64,000 bases of DNA from an uncultured Modestobacter sp. (GTDB lineage: Bacteria; Actinomycetota; Actinomycetes; Mycobacteriales; Geodermatophilaceae), in the NCBI RefSeq assembly GCF_947486615.1, contig NZ_CANKUD010000002.1, positions 496,001-560,000 of the forward strand, written 5' to 3'. Shown here one piece after another: positions 7,772-17,601 of this stretch (position 1 is the first letter of the stretch; each line of letters opens with the position of its first letter). Under the pieces are notes generated by a model. That model worked only from the letters and a program-made list of their open reading frames with translations. It had not been told where the DNA came from and did no database searches. Both the position numbers and the translations under genes were made by a program.

Positions 7772-8452
7772 TCAAGCCTCGAACTTGTACCCCAGCCCGC
7801 GGACGGTGACCAGGTAGCGGGGGTTGGCCGGGTCGGGCTCGAGCTTGGCGCGCAGCCGCTTGACGTGGACGTCGAGGGTCTTGGTGTCCCCGACGTAGTC
7901 CGCGCCCCAGACCCGGTCGATGAGCTGGCCGCGGGTGAGCACCCGGCCGGCGTTGCGCAGCAGGAGCTCGAGGAGGTCGAACTCCTTGAGGGGCAGCGAG
8001 ATGGGCTCCCCGTCCACGGCGACGACGTGCCGGTCGACGTCCAGCCGCACGGGGCCGGCCGCGAGGGCCGTCTCCTCGGACGGCTCGGCCTCGGTGCCGC
8101 GGCGCAGCACGGCCCGGATGCGGGCGACGAGCTCCCGCGCGGAGTAGGGCTTGGTGACGTAGTCGTCGGCCCCCAGCTCCAGGCCGACGACCTTGTCGAT
8201 CTCGGCGTCCTTGGCGGTCAGCATGATGATCGGCACGGAGCTCTTGGCGCGCAGCGACCGGCAGACCTCGGTGCCGGAGAGCCCGGGCAGCATGAGGTCC
8301 AGCAGCACGATGTCGGCCCCGGCCCGGTCGAACTCGACGAGCGCGTCCGTCCCGGTGGCGGCCACGACGGTGTCGTAACCCTCCCGCCGCAACATGTAGG
8401 ACAGCGCGTCGGAGAAGGACTCCTCGTCCTCCACCACGAGCACTCGGGTCAT
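7772..8452 (-). CDS. regX3: Response regulator RegX3 (phosphate two-component system)
   Basis: 226 residues, OmpR class. Receiver: acidic pair DE at 9-10, phosphoacceptor Asp52 (LLDLMLPG), Thr79 and Lys101 (VTKPYS). C-terminal winged helix (residues about 130-225) with LPLKEFDLLELLL and VHVKRLRAKLE. Partner SenX3 overlaps upstream by four bases (ATGA), so the two are co-translated. In mycobacteria and streptomycetes (PhoP) this regulator activates phosphate-starvation genes by binding PHO boxes, two of which are visible in this window. Ends 67 bp from the duplicated hairpins. Confidence 0.95.
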   Translation of the reverse strand: MTRVLVVEDEESFSDALSYMLRREGYDTVVAATGTDALVEFDRAGADIVLLDLMLPGLSGTEVCRSLRAKSSVPIIMLTAKDAEIDKVVGLELGADDYVTKPYSARELVARIRAVLRRGTEAEPSEETALAAGPVRLDVDRHVVAVDGEPISLPLKEFDLLELLLRNAGRVLTRGQLIDRVWGADYVGDTKTLDVHVKRLRAKLEPDPANPRYLVTVRGLGYKFEA

Positions 8453-9768
8453 GACCGTCCCTTCTGCAGGGCCCCGGGGGGCCCGTCATCGGCCCCGGCG
8501 GGGCCTTCGTCTGGTGTCTGGCGGCTGTGCAGCGGCGGGACCGGTGGCCGCTCGGGCGCACCCTCCTCCAGCGCTTCCGCGTCGGCGGCGAGCGGGATGC
8601 GCAGGGTGAAGGTCGAGCCGAGGCCCTCTTCGCTCCAGACGGTCACCGCGCCACCGTGGTTGCTGGCCACGTGCTTGACGATCGCCAGGCCGAGCCCGGT
8701 GCCGCCGGTGGCGCTGGCCCGGGACTGGTCGACCCGGTAGAAGCGCTCGAACACCCGGGACCGGTCCTGGCGCGGGATGCCGATGCCGGAGTCGGTGACG
8801 GCGATCTCGGCGAAGCCGGAGCGGGCCCGGGCGCCGACGGCGATGGTGGTGCCGCCGGGGCTGTAGGCGACGGCGTTGGCCAGCAGGTTGGTGAGCGCGG
8901 TGGCCAGCTGCGCCTCCACCCCGCGGACGACGAGGCCGGGCTGGGCGGCGACGGCGAGCTGGATGTCCTTGGCGGCGGCGGCGGCGCGCGTCCGGTCGAC
9001 CGCCTCGCCGACGACGGTGCCGACGGCGACCGGCACGAGCTCGGGCAGCGGCTCTGCGCCCTGCAGCCGGGACAGGTCGATCAGCTCGCGCACCAGCCGG
9101 GCCAGCCGGTCGGCCTCGTGCTGCATCCGGGTGGCGAAGCGCTGCACCGTCTCGGGGTCGTCGGCGGCACCCTGGACCGCCTCGGCCAGCAGCGCGAGCG
9201 CGCCGACCGGCGTCTTCAGCTCGTGCCCGACGTTCGCGACGAAGTCCCGGCGGACCGCCTCGACCCGGCGGGCCTCGGTGACGTCCTGCAGCACGAGGGC
9301 GACCGGGCCCGGGGCGCCGACCGGGCCGTCGTCCAGCCGGATGCCGTGCACGCCGACCATCCGCGGCCCGCTGCCCACCAGGTCGCCGGGGAGGGAGACG
9401 TCGGCGCGTCGGCTGCCGGAGGCCTGCACGTCGCGGACCACCTCGACCAGGTCGGGCACCAGGAGGCGGTCGCCGCGCAGGATGCCCAGCGCCCGGGCAG
9501 AGGGGTTGGCGAGCAGGACACCCTCGTCGGGCCCGAGCAGGACGACGGCGGGGTCCATCAGGTCGACGAGCCGGCGGCTGAGCACCGCGTCGGAGTCGCC
9601 GCGCGGCGCACCACGGTCGTCGGGGGCGGCCTCACCCGGGCCGGCACCGCCACGGACCCGGGCGCGCAGCGACGGCACGGCCAGTGCCACCGACGTCGTC
9701 AGCAGCAGGCCGATCACCAGGCCCACCAGCAGGGCGACCACCGGGTCCACGACGTCGATGCTAGACAT
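8449..9768 (-). CDS. senX3: Sensor histidine kinase SenX3
   Basis: 439 residues. One N-terminal membrane helix (about 9-32), a PAS-like region (about 60-165), HisKA with His182 (FVANVGHELKTPVGA), and HATPase with N box (LTNLLANAVAYSP), DSGIGIP and TGGTGLGLAIV. There is no extracytoplasmic domain of note, in keeping with sensing phosphate through PhoU and the Pst transporter rather than directly. C-terminal 40 residues are Pro/Ala-rich. The four-base overlap with regX3 gives fixed co-translation. Divergent from phoU across a PHO box. Confidence 0.95.
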   Translation of the reverse strand: MSSIDVVDPVVALLVGLVIGLLLTTSVALAVPSLRARVRGGAGPGEAAPDDRGAPRGDSDAVLSRRLVDLMDPAVVLLGPDEGVLLANPSARALGILRGDRLLVPDLVEVVRDVQASGSRRADVSLPGDLVGSGPRMVGVHGIRLDDGPVGAPGPVALVLQDVTEARRVEAVRRDFVANVGHELKTPVGALALLAEAVQGAADDPETVQRFATRMQHEADRLARLVRELIDLSRLQGAEPLPELVPVAVGTVVGEAVDRTRAAAAAKDIQLAVAAQPGLVVRGVEAQLATALTNLLANAVAYSPGGTTIAVGARARSGFAEIAVTDSGIGIPRQDRSRVFERFYRVDQSRASATGGTGLGLAIVKHVASNHGGAVTVWSEEGLGSTFTLRIPLAADAEALEEGAPERPPVPPLHSRQTPDEGPAGADDGPPGALQKGRS

Positions 9769-9822
9769 CCACGACCCGCTGACCAGCCGGTCAGACGACC
9801 GTCACCCGGTCAGGGCAGGACT

Positions 9823-9855
9823 GTTCACCGGCCTGCACCTGGCCGTTCACCTGGT
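9823..9855. promoter_or_regulatory. PHO box, three 11-bp direct repeats, senX3/phoU intergenic
   Basis: Three adjacent 11-mers with exact 11-bp phasing: GTTCACCGGCC (9823-9833), TGCACCTGGCC (9834-9844) and GTTCACCTGGT (9845-9855). This matches the actinobacterial PhoP/RegX3 PHO-box rule (GTTCACC-like direct repeats). It lies in the 227-bp gap between divergent senX3 and phoU, so it likely gives autoregulation of senX3-regX3 together with control of phoU. Confidence 0.85.
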
Positions 9856-9995
9856 GGCTGCCTGTGGCCGACGCGCGGGTCTCTACCCTCGTCTCTACAC
9901 GTGTCGCGCGCGTCGGGCGAGGTCGCCGGCGAGCTACGGGGACGGCGTCGCCCCCGGGCACCGCCCTGGACGCGGCGACGGAACGAGGAGAGGCC

Positions 9996-10658
9996 ATGCT
10001 GCGGGAGAGCTACCGCGAGGAACTGGACGACATCAACGCCTGCCTGGTGGAGATGGCGAACTCGGTCGGGTCGGCGATGAGCACGGCGACCACCGCCCTG
10101 CTGGACGCCGACGTGGCCCTGGCCGACCTGGTGATCGCCGGCGACGAGCGGATCGACTCCATGCGGGAGAGCATCGAGGAGCGCTGCTTCACGCTGCTGG
10201 CCCGTCAGCAGCCGGTCGCCACCGACCTGCGCACGATCACCACCGCGATGCGGATCGTCGGCGACCTGGAGCGGATGGGCGACCTGGCCGAGCACATCGC
10301 GAAGGTGGCCCGGATGCGCTTCCCCGAGCACGCGGTGCCGCAGGAGGTGCGCCCGGTCTTCCTGGAGGCCGGCCATGTCGCGCAGAGCCTCGTCGCCCAG
10401 GCCGGCACGGTCATCGCCAAGCGCGACGTCGACGCCGCCGCCGACCTGGAGGCCGAGGACGACCTCATGGACCAGCTGCACAAGCAGCTGTTCCGCGAGC
10501 TGCTGCTGCCCACCTGGAGCCACGGCATCGAGGCGGCCATCGACGTCACCCTGCTGGGCCGCTACTACGAGCGCTTCGCCGACCACGCGGTCAGCGTCGC
10601 GCGCCGGGTGGTCTACCTGGTCACCGGCGAGAAGGCCATGGTCGCCTCGCACGACTGA
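9996..10658 (+). CDS. phoU: Phosphate-signalling protein PhoU
   Basis: 220 residues, two tandem three-helix PhoU repeats. Motifs: MRESIEERCFTLLARQQPVA with DLRTITTAMRIVGDLERMGD in repeat 1, and GRYYERFADHAVSVARR in repeat 2; the E/DxxxD pairs bind metal clusters. PhoU links the Pst transporter to the kinase and represses signalling when phosphate is plentiful. Start chosen at ATG 9996 because AGGAG precedes it (GAACGAGGAGAGGCC) and the upstream extension is unlike PhoU. Divergent from senX3. Confidence 0.93.
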   Translation: MLRESYREELDDINACLVEMANSVGSAMSTATTALLDADVALADLVIAGDERIDSMRESIEERCFTLLARQQPVATDLRTITTAMRIVGDLERMGDLAEHIAKVARMRFPEHAVPQEVRPVFLEAGHVAQSLVAQAGTVIAKRDVDAAADLEAEDDLMDQLHKQLFRELLLPTWSHGIEAAIDVTLLGRYYERFADHAVSVARRVVYLVTGEKAMVASHD

Positions 10659-10672
10659 GCCACCGCACGACT

Positions 10673-10714
10673 CGACGAGGGCCCCGGGAGCAGCTGCTCC
10701 CGGGGCCCTCGTCG
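10673..10714. terminator. 42-bp perfect palindrome, bidirectional terminator
   Basis: Two 21-bp arms with no central gap (left arm CGACGAGGGCCCCGGGAGCA then G; right arm its exact complement). It starts 15 bp after the phoU stop and lies between convergent phoU and gpmA. There is no T-run, as usual for high-GC actinobacteria. Confidence 0.8.
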
Positions 10715-10854
10715 TCCGGCCTCGTGGTTCGGCCTCGTAGCAGGGGCCCGCGCTCAGCGTGCGAAGCGTGGGGGGCTACGAGCAGAAGGACCCCCTCCCA
10801 CGAGCCCTTCGCAGGCTCAGGCCACGACCGGAGGGGGCCGACAGGGCGCTCCCG

Positions 10855-11628
10855 CTACTTCTTGCCCTGGTTCTTGACCGCCTCGATGGCGGCGGCCGCG
10901 GCGGCCGGGTCGAGGTACTGACCGCCCGGGCTGGTCGGGCGCAGATCGGCGTCCAGGTCGTAGCGCAGCGGGACGCCGGTGGGGATGTTCAGCCCGACGA
11001 CCTCGTCCTCGCCCATGTCGTCCAGGTGCTTCACCAGGGCCCGCAGGCTGTTGCCGTGCGCGGCCACCAGCACCGTCCGGCCGGCCCGCAGGTCCGGGAC
11101 GATCGCGTCGTACCAGTACGGCAGCATCCGGGTGACGACGTCGGCCAGGCACTCGGTGGCCGGGCGGGCCTCCGGCGGCAGGAAGACGTACCGCGGGTCG
11201 GCGTCCTGGCTGTACTGGCTGCCGGCCTCGATCGGCGGCGGCGGGGTGGCGTAGCTGCGTCGCCAGGTCATGAACTGCTCCTCGCCGTACTCGGCGAGGG
11301 TGGCGGCCTTGTCCTTCCCCTGGAGCGCGCCGTAGTGCCGCTCGTTGAGCCGCCAGGAGCGCCGCACCGGGATCCACTGCCGGTCGGCGGCGGCCAGGGC
11401 CAGCTCGGCGGTGGTGATGGCCCGCTTGAGCAGGGAGGTGTGCAGCACGTCGGGGAGCAGGTCGTGCTCGACGAGCAGCTGCCCGCCGCGGACGGCCTCG
11501 GCCCGGCCCTTCTCCGACAGCTGGACGTCCACCCAGCCGGTGAACAGGTTGGCCTTGTTCCACTCGCTCTCGCCGTGACGGAGCAGGATGAGGGTCCCGG
11601 TGGGGGTCGCGTCGGTCACGGACCCCAT
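10855..11628 (-). CDS. gpmA: 2,3-bisphosphoglycerate-dependent phosphoglycerate mutase
   Basis: 257 residues, full length. Glycolysis/gluconeogenesis: interconverts 3- and 2-phosphoglycerate through a phosphohistidine. The [10 protein letters not shown] motif carries the catalytic His18; [15 protein letters not shown] and [14 protein letters not shown] (second active-site His) follow. Start ATG 11628 gives [10 protein letters not shown] before the first strand. In mycobacteria gpm1 also neighbours senX3-regX3. Convergent with phoU. Confidence 0.95.
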   Translation of the reverse strand: MGSVTDATPTGTLILLRHGESEWNKANLFTGWVDVQLSEKGRAEAVRGGQLLVEHDLLPDVLHTSLLKRAITTAELALAAADRQWIPVRRSWRLNERHYGALQGKDKAATLAEYGEEQFMTWRRSYATPPPPIEAGSQYSQDADPRYVFLPPEARPATECLADVVTRMLPYWYDAIVPDLRAGRTVLVAAHGNSLRALVKHLDDMGEDEVVGLNIPTGVPLRYDLDADLRPTSPGGQYLDPAAAAAAIEAVKNQGKK

Positions 11629-11692
11629 CCTGCCCGACCGGCGATGTGCTGGTACGGCCCCCTCGCAGGGGCCCGCCGCGGGGGGGCCTTCC

Positions 11693-12955
11693 TCAGGCCA
11701 TCGCCTCGGCCCGCTGGGGCGCGCGCACCTGGCGGACGGCGTCGGCCACGAGCTCACCGGCCCGGCGCAGCTGCTCCTCGGTGTGGGTGGCCATCACCGC
11801 CAGCCGCAGCACCCCCTGGCCGCGGGGGACCGCCGGGTAGCCGACCGCGTTGGTGTAGACGCCGGCCTCGTGCGCGGCTGCCCAGGCGGCGCGGGTGTCC
11901 TCGTCCTCACCTGTCCGGACGGCGATCACCGCGCCCTTGCCCGGCAACGGCGCGGCACCGTGCTCGGTGAGCACCCGGCGCAGCAGGTCGCCGTTGTCCC
12001 GCAGCCGCTGCATCCGCTCGGGCTCGCGGCGGAGCACCCGCAGCGAGGCGAGGGCCGCGGCGACGGCGGCCGGGTCGTTGGCCGCGCTGAACACGTAGGG
12101 CATCGCCGAGGCGCGGATGCCGTCGGCGACGGCCCGCGAGGTCATCACCGCGCCACCCACGCTGGCCAGCGCCTTGCTGAAGGCCACCGTGACGGCGTCC
12201 ACCCGGTCGAGCACCCCGGCCGCCTCCGCGGCGCCCCGCCCGTGCTCGCCGAGCACGCCCAGGCCGTGTGCCTCGTCGACCACCAGGCGGGCCGAGAAGC
12301 GGCGGCAGAGGCCGGCGATCGCGGCCAGCGGCGCGGACTCACCGCTCATCGAGTACACGCCGTCGACGACGACGACGGCGCCGACCTCGGGGTCCAGCCG
12401 GTTCAGCCGGCGCTCCAGCGAGGCGACCGAGTTGTGGGTGAAGCGGAGCACGGTGCCCCGGCTGGCGGCCGCGGCGGCGTGCAGGCTGGCGTGCGCATGG
12501 GCGTCGACCAGCAGCGCGTCACCGCTGGCGCCGGCGGTGGAGAGCATCGCGACGTTGGCGTTCACCCCGGCGGAGGCGAGCACGGCGTCCTCGGTGCCGA
12601 AGTGCTCGGCGAGCTCCCGCTCCAGGGTCAGGTGCAGCCGGGTGGTGCCGTTGAGGATCCGGCTGCCGGCGGCGCTGGTGCCGTACTGCCGCAGCGCGGC
12701 GACGGCGGCCTCGACGACCTGCGGGTCACCGGCCAGGCCCAGGTAGTTGTTGGTGCCCAGGTTGATCCGTGCCCGGCCGTCGTCGAAGACGGTGACCGGC
12801 TCGGGTGCCCCGGCGGTGGGCACCGAGTGGGTGGCCATCCCCTCGCGGGTGTGCCGCCGCATCATCTCGGCCCGGCTGGACTCCAGCAAGGGCGCGAAGG
12901 CGTCCCGGCGGACGACCTGGGACGGGACCGATCGGACCGGTGCGACGTCGAGCAC
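11693..12955 (-). CDS. PLP-dependent alpha-oxoamine synthase family acyltransferase (BioF/KBL/SPT-like)
   Basis: 420 residues, fold-type I. Seen: NNYLGLAG near residue 75, [14 protein letters not shown] substrate/PLP segment, [12 protein letters not shown] (PLP-ring Asp), and the Schiff-base Lys at about 260 in [12 protein letters not shown]. The family condenses an acyl-CoA (or carrier-bound acyl) with an amino acid with loss of CO2; the members are 7-keto-8-aminopelargonate synthase, 2-amino-3-ketobutyrate ligase and serine palmitoyltransferase. No other biotin genes are nearby, so substrate is open. GTG 12955 is favoured by GGAGGAG six bases upstream. A copy of the GC-rich element follows the stop. 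Confidence 0.85.
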   Translation of the reverse strand: MLDVAPVRSVPSQVVRRDAFAPLLESSRAEMMRRHTREGMATHSVPTAGAPEPVTVFDDGRARINLGTNNYLGLAGDPQVVEAAVAALRQYGTSAAGSRILNGTTRLHLTLERELAEHFGTEDAVLASAGVNANVAMLSTAGASGDALLVDAHAHASLHAAAAASRGTVLRFTHNSVASLERRLNRLDPEVGAVVVVDGVYSMSGESAPLAAIAGLCRRFSARLVVDEAHGLGVLGEHGRGAAEAAGVLDRVDAVTVAFSKALASVGGAVMTSRAVADGIRASAMPYVFSAANDPAAVAAALASLRVLRREPERMQRLRDNGDLLRRVLTEHGAAPLPGKGAVIAVRTGEDEDTRAAWAAAHEAGVYTNAVGYPAVPRGQGVLRLAVMATHTEEQLRRAGELVADAVRQVRAPQRAEAMA

Positions 12956-13193
12956 GGCAGCTCCTCCACTGTCGGCGCGTGGATCGCAGCCGTTCGAGGA
13001 GTGACCTTGGCGGTCGACACGCTCCGTGGTCAACAGGTGTCACGCAGTTCGGTCGAGGGTCACTCGACCAGGCGTGGGGCCGGTCACTCCTCGACGCACG
13101 GTGACCGGCACGGGCCGTCCGGCGTCCCCGCCCGGGTGACACCCGGCAGGGAGGGCGCGCGGCCGACCGGGCCGGCACCTCGTGGGGCGGGGC
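12956..13193. other. Intergenic region upstream of the PLP synthase
   Basis: 238 bp without a gene. It contains an inverted repeat GGTCGAG (13051-13057) / CTCGACC (13063-13069), a possible operator, and must carry the promoter of the PLP-dependent synthase and the end of the exporter transcript. Nothing else is recognisable. Confidence 0.4.
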
Positions 13194-14756
13194 TCAGACG
13201 GTGGTGCGTCGCCGGCCCGGCAGCCAGACCAGGACGACGACCGCGGCCACCACCGCGCACCCGGCGGTGCCCACCGCGGTCAGGTGCATCGCGCCGACGA
13301 AGGCCTCGCGGGCCGGGTCGACCACCGCCGCGGCCGCGGTGGCGCCGTCCCCGCCGGCGGCCTCGGCCCGCTCGACCGCCACCAGCGTCGCCACGATCGA
13401 CTCGCTGGCCCGCTCCCGCGCGCCGGCCGGCAGCGCGTTCACGTCGTCCCCGAGCCGGCTGGCGTAGGCGCCGGCCAGCACCGAGCCGAGGATCGCCACG
13501 CCCAGCGCCCCGCCCACCTGCCGGACGGCGTTGTTGACCGCCGCGCCCGCGCCGGCCTTCTCCCGGGGCACGACCGACATGATCGACTCGGTGGCCGGGG
13601 CCATCACCGCGCCCATCCCGATGCCCTGCAGCGCGAGGTCGGTGAGCACCAGCCAGAGCGGGGCATCGGCGTCCAGCAGCTGGATGCCGGCGAACGACAG
13701 CGCGATGAGGGTGAACCCGAACGCGCAGACCGCCTTGGCGCCGAACCGCTCGGCCAGCTTCGAGGTGCGCGGCGCCATCAGCGCGATGCCCAGCGCGACC
13801 GGCACCAGCGAGGCGCCGCTCTGCAGCGGGGAGTAGCCGCGCACGCCCTGCAGGTAGTAGACGAGGTAGAACGTGGCGCCCTGGAGGGCGAAGAAGTTCA
13901 GTGCCAGCGCCCCGGCCGCGGCGGAGAACGCCGGGTTGCGGAACAGCGTGACGTCCAGCGCCGGGTGGGTGGTGCGCCGCTGCCACCAGACGAAGACGGC
14001 CAGCAGCGCGACGCCGGCGGCGAGCGGACCCCAGGTCTGCGGCTCGCCCCAGCCCTCGGAACCGCCGCGGATGATGCCGTAGACCACCCCGACCAGCGCC
14101 GCGATCGACAGCAGGACGCCGGGGACGTCCAGGCGGCCCGGGTCGGGGTCCTTGGACTCCGGGACGACGGTGAGGATGCCGAGGATGCCGACGGCGGCGA
14201 CGGGGACGCCGAGCAGGAAGACCGCGCCCCACCAGAAGTGCTCGAGCACCAGCCCGCCGGCCAGCGGACCGCCGGCCACGGCCAGCCCGGAGGCGCCGGC
14301 CCACAGCCCGATCGCCTTGCCGCGCTCACCGGCCGGGAAGACGTTGGTGATCACCGCGAGGGTGGCCGGCTGGACGGCGGCGCCGCCGACGCCCATCAGC
14401 GCCCGCCAGCCGATCAGCTCCAGCGCCGAGCCGCTGAACGCGGCGAGCACCGAGCCGATCGCGAAGATGGTCAGGCCGGCGAGCAGCACCTTGCGGCGGC
14501 CGATCCGGTCGCCGATCACGCCCCAGCTGAACAGCAGGCCGGCGAACACCAGGATGTAGGAGTCGATGGCCCACTGCAGTTCGCCCTGGGTGGCGTCCAG
14601 CTCGCGCTGCAGTGTCGGCAGCGCGACGTTCAGGATCGTGTTGCCCATGATCACCATGAGCAGGCAGACGATCATCGTGCCGAGCACCCACCACCGGCGC
14701 TCGTACCCGGTGGGCAGCGCCGCGACGTCCGGGGCCGAGTGCTCGGCGGTGCTCAC
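13194..14756 (-). CDS. MFS drug exporter, DHA2 (EmrB/QacA) family
   Basis: 520 residues with about 14 hydrophobic helices, as expected for DHA2 proton antiporters. Motif A-like loop GDRIGRRKVLLAG between helices 2 and 3, and a motif C-like GASGLAVAGGPLAGGL in helix 5. The C-terminal tail is short. GTG start overlaps the stop of the YbjN gene by four bases (GTGA), so it is the last gene of the mshA-ybjN-exporter operon. Substrate unknown; the usual ones are cationic drugs, dyes or secreted natural products. Confidence 0.9.
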   Translation of the reverse strand: MSTAEHSAPDVAALPTGYERRWWVLGTMIVCLLMVIMGNTILNVALPTLQRELDATQGELQWAIDSYILVFAGLLFSWGVIGDRIGRRKVLLAGLTIFAIGSVLAAFSGSALELIGWRALMGVGGAAVQPATLAVITNVFPAGERGKAIGLWAGASGLAVAGGPLAGGLVLEHFWWGAVFLLGVPVAAVGILGILTVVPESKDPDPGRLDVPGVLLSIAALVGVVYGIIRGGSEGWGEPQTWGPLAAGVALLAVFVWWQRRTTHPALDVTLFRNPAFSAAAGALALNFFALQGATFYLVYYLQGVRGYSPLQSGASLVPVALGIALMAPRTSKLAERFGAKAVCAFGFTLIALSFAGIQLLDADAPLWLVLTDLALQGIGMGAVMAPATESIMSVVPREKAGAGAAVNNAVRQVGGALGVAILGSVLAGAYASRLGDDVNALPAGARERASESIVATLVAVERAEAAGGDGATAAAAVVDPAREAFVGAMHLTAVGTAGCAVVAAVVVLVWLPGRRRTTV

Positions 14757-15277
14757 TCCTGCGGGCCCCGCGGCCGCCGTTCCGGGTCGGCGAAGGCGGC
14801 GAACGCCTCCAGGTTGCGCAGTGACTCCCCGCGCTTGACCCGCCAGTCCCACTCGCGGCGGATCGAGGTGCCGAAGCCGATCTCCAGCATGGTGTTGAAG
14901 TGCTCGTCGGCGTAGGTGAGCACCGCGCCGAGCAGCCGGTCGATCTCCTCCGGCGTCACCATCGCGTGGCCCAGCCGGCCGGTCAGGTAGACGTCGCCGA
15001 CCGTGTCGATCGAGTAGGCCACCCCGTACATCCGGGCGTTGTGCTGCAGCAGCCAGGCCCACAGCTGCTCACGGTTCTCGTCGGGCTGGCGGCAGACGAA
15101 GGCCTCCACCCGGAAGCCGTGCTCCCCCACCGTCAGCCCGACCAGCGTCTTCAGCTTCTTGACCCCGGGGAGGGTGACGACGAACCGGCCGAGGCCGGGG
15201 TGCTCGAACTCCAGCTCGGCGGTGCGCAGCGTCTCCTCGACGACGGCGTCGAGCTCGGCGACGCTGCGCTCGCTCAT
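14753..15277 (-). CDS. YbjN domain-containing protein (Rv0487-like)
   Basis: 174 residues, type III secretion chaperone-like YbjN fold. Recognisable segments: [39 protein letters not shown] and a C-terminal helix [20 protein letters not shown]. Homologues directly follow mshA in mycobacteria (Rv0486-Rv0487). Both junctions overlap by four bases: start with the mshA stop (ATGA) and stop with the exporter start (GTGA). No biochemical role is established. Confidence 0.88.
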   Translation of the reverse strand: MSERSVAELDAVVEETLRTAELEFEHPGLGRFVVTLPGVKKLKTLVGLTVGEHGFRVEAFVCRQPDENREQLWAWLLQHNARMYGVAYSIDTVGDVYLTGRLGHAMVTPEEIDRLLGAVLTYADEHFNTMLEIGFGTSIRREWDWRVKRGESLRNLEAFAAFADPERRPRGPQE

Positions 15278-16644
15278 CGGGCGCGCAGCCCCACCGGTGC
15301 CCGGAACCTGGTCTCGGTGCGTCCCCGCGGCGCAGCCCCCCGCATCTCGGCCATCGCGGCGGCGTAGCCCTCGACCAGCGAGTCGGTGGTGCGGTCCCAG
15401 CTGAACGCGGCGGCGTGCCGGCGGGCACCGGCGGCCAGCAGCTCGCGGCGGGCCAGCACCCGGCGGATGGCCGCGGCGTAGTCCTCCGGGTCGCGTCCGG
15501 ACACCAGCAGCCCGGACACCCCGTCGTCCACCGCGGTGGGCAGCCCGCCGACGGCGGCGGCGACCACCGGCGTGCCACACGCCTGCGCCTCCAGGGCGAC
15601 CAGGCCGAAGGACTCGTTGTGGCTGGGGACGACGGTGACGTCGGCGGCCCGGTAGTGGTCGGCGAGCTGCGCCGGTGCCTGCGGCGGCAGGAACCGGACG
15701 ACGTCGGCGACGCCGAGGGCGACGGCCAGCTCCTGCAGCCGCTGCGGCTCGGCCAGCCCGGACCCGCTCGGGGCGCCGACGACGAGGACCTGCAGCCGCT
15801 GCCGCAGCGCGGGGTCGGTGGCGAGCATCCGGGCCGCCGCGTGCAGCAGCATCTCCGGGGCCTTGAGCGGCTGGATCCGGCCGACGAACAGCAGGACGAC
15901 GGCGTCCGGGGCGACCCCGATGCGCGCGCGGGCCTGCTGCCGGTCACCTGGGCGGAAGCACTGCAGGTCGACCCCGGGCGGGATGACCAGGGTGCGGCGC
16001 GGGTCGGCGTCGTAGAAGTCGACGAGCTGCCGGGCCTCCTCGGCGGTGTTGGCCACCAGCCGGTCGGCCTCGGCGACGACCTGCTCCTCGCCGATCACCC
16101 GGGCGCGCGGCTCGGGGGCGTCACCCTCGGCCAGCGCGGCGTTCTTCACCTTGGCCAGGGTGTGCGCCGAGTGCACCAGCGGCACGCCCCAGCGGTCCCG
16201 GGCCAGCCAGCCGACCTGCCCGGACAGCCAGTAGTGCGAGTGGACGACGTCGAAGTGCCCGGGGTCGTGCTGGGCCTCCTCGCGCAGCACCGCCGCGGTG
16301 AAGGCGCACATCTGGGCGGGCAGCTCGTCCTTGCCCAGGCCCTCGAACGGCCCGGCGCTGACGTGCCGCACGGTGACCCCGGGGGTCATCTCGACCACCG
16401 GGGGCTGGTCGCTGGAGGTGGCGCGGGTGAACACGTCCACCGCGATGCCGCGGGCGGCCAGCCGGCGGGAGACCTCGACGACGTAGACGTTCATCCCGCC
16501 GGCGTCCCCGGCCCCGGGCTGCTCCAGCGGGCTGGTGTGCACCGACAGGGTCGCCACCCGGCGCGGCAGCAGCGGGGCCAGCGGCTCCGGGACCGGGCCC
16601 GCGCGCCACGGCGTGGGCCGGCGCGGGGAGCGTCGAGCGGGCAC
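15274..16644 (-). CDS. mshA: D-inositol-3-phosphate glycosyltransferase MshA (mycothiol step 1)
   Basis: 456 residues, GT4 family, GT-B fold. Transfers GlcNAc from UDP-GlcNAc to 1-L-myo-inositol-1-phosphate. Signature near the N-terminus: [30 protein letters not shown]; donor-site EX7E region [23 protein letters not shown] 16644 is chosen because GGGAGGAG lies four bases before it; the first 35 residues are Arg/Pro-rich and could be shorter in vivo. First gene of a three-gene operon. mshD, the last mycothiol gene, lies at about 42 kb. Confidence 0.95.
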   Translation of the reverse strand: MPARRSPRRPTPWRAGPVPEPLAPLLPRRVATLSVHTSPLEQPGAGDAGGMNVYVVEVSRRLAARGIAVDVFTRATSSDQPPVVEMTPGVTVRHVSAGPFEGLGKDELPAQMCAFTAAVLREEAQHDPGHFDVVHSHYWLSGQVGWLARDRWGVPLVHSAHTLAKVKNAALAEGDAPEPRARVIGEEQVVAEADRLVANTAEEARQLVDFYDADPRRTLVIPPGVDLQCFRPGDRQQARARIGVAPDAVVLLFVGRIQPLKAPEMLLHAAARMLATDPALRQRLQVLVVGAPSGSGLAEPQRLQELAVALGVADVVRFLPPQAPAQLADHYRAADVTVVPSHNESFGLVALEAQACGTPVVAAAVGGLPTAVDDGVSGLLVSGRDPEDYAAAIRRVLARRELLAAGARRHAAAFSWDRTTDSLVEGYAAAMAEMRGAAPRGRTETRFRAPVGLRAR

Positions 16645-16762
16645 GGAGCTCCTCCCGCTCGGGCACGTCGCGGGGCCGGCGTGGGCCCGCAGTGGCTGGT
16701 GTGGCACCCGGTCACGGGCACCCTGTCGTCCTCTCAGTCTGCAACAGCGCCAGGATGGGCAC

Positions 16763-17560
16763 ATGTCCAGCCCCGTCGCACCGTCGTCCGTCTCCTCGTC
16801 CGGCACCGCCCCGTTCGCCGGGCAGGGCCGCGTCGCCGTCGTCACCGGAGCCTCCAGCGGGATCGGCGCGGCCACCGCCGAGCGGCTGGCCGCCGACGGC
16901 TTCTCCGTGGTCCTGGCCGCCCGGCGGATCGACCGGCTGACCGAGCTCGCCGAGCGGATCGGCGGCCGGGCGGTGCAGCTGGACGTCACCGACGCCGACT
17001 CCGTGGCCGCGCTCGCCGCCGGGCTGGACCGGGTGGACGTGCTGGTCAACAACGCCGGCGGCGCCTTCGACACCAACCCGGTGGCCGACGCCGACCTGGC
17101 GTCCTGGGAGAAGACCTACGCGGTCAACGTGCTGGGCACGGTGCGGGTGACCAAGGCGCTGCTGCCGGCGTTGCGTGCCTCGGGCGCCGGTGACCTGGTG
17201 TTCGTCAGCTCGACCGCCGGGCTGGTCAGCTACGAGGGCGGCGCCAGCTACACCGCGGCCAAGCACGGGGTGCACACCATGGTCGAGACCCTGCGGCTGG
17301 AGCTCGTGGCCGAGCCGGTCCGGGTCGTCGAGATCGCACCCGGCATGGTCAAGACGGAGGAGTTCTCGCTCAACCGCACCCGCTCGCAGGAGCGTGCCGA
17401 CGCCGTCTACCGCGGGGTGCGCGAACCGCTGGTCGCCGCGGACGTCGCCGACTGCATCGCCTGGGCGGTCACCCGGCCGCACCACGTCAACGTCGACCTG
17501 CTCGTCGTCCGGCCCCGTGCCCAGGCCGCCCAGCACAAGGTGCACCGCGAGACCGACTGA
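16763..17560 (+). CDS. Short-chain dehydrogenase/reductase (Rv0484c-like)
   Basis: 265 residues, classical [16 protein letters not shown] glycine loop at about 29-41, NNAGGAF, catalytic Ser (FVSSTAG), and [11 protein letters not shown] (YxxxK). Most similar in layout to NADP-dependent YdfG-type enzymes (Ser/3-hydroxy acid dehydrogenases). Divergent from mshA as in M. tuberculosis. ATG 16763 has AGGA nine bases upstream. A copy of the interspersed GC-rich element begins at its stop codon. Substrate not predictable. Confidence 0.9.
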   Translation: MSSPVAPSSVSSSGTAPFAGQGRVAVVTGASSGIGAATAERLAADGFSVVLAARRIDRLTELAERIGGRAVQLDVTDADSVAALAAGLDRVDVLVNNAGGAFDTNPVADADLASWEKTYAVNVLGTVRVTKALLPALRASGAGDLVFVSSTAGLVSYEGGASYTAAKHGVHTMVETLRLELVAEPVRVVEIAPGMVKTEEFSLNRTRSQERADAVYRGVREPLVAADVADCIAWAVTRPHHVNVDLLVVRPRAQAAQHKVHRETD

Positions 17561-17601
17561 GGAAGGACCCCGTCCTCCCCACCCCTCGCGAGCTCGGGGC
17601 G

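Noticed and set aside
8527-10080. Large plus-strand frames opposite senX3
   Set aside because: Composition bias of high-GC antisense; SenX3 has all kinase motifs.
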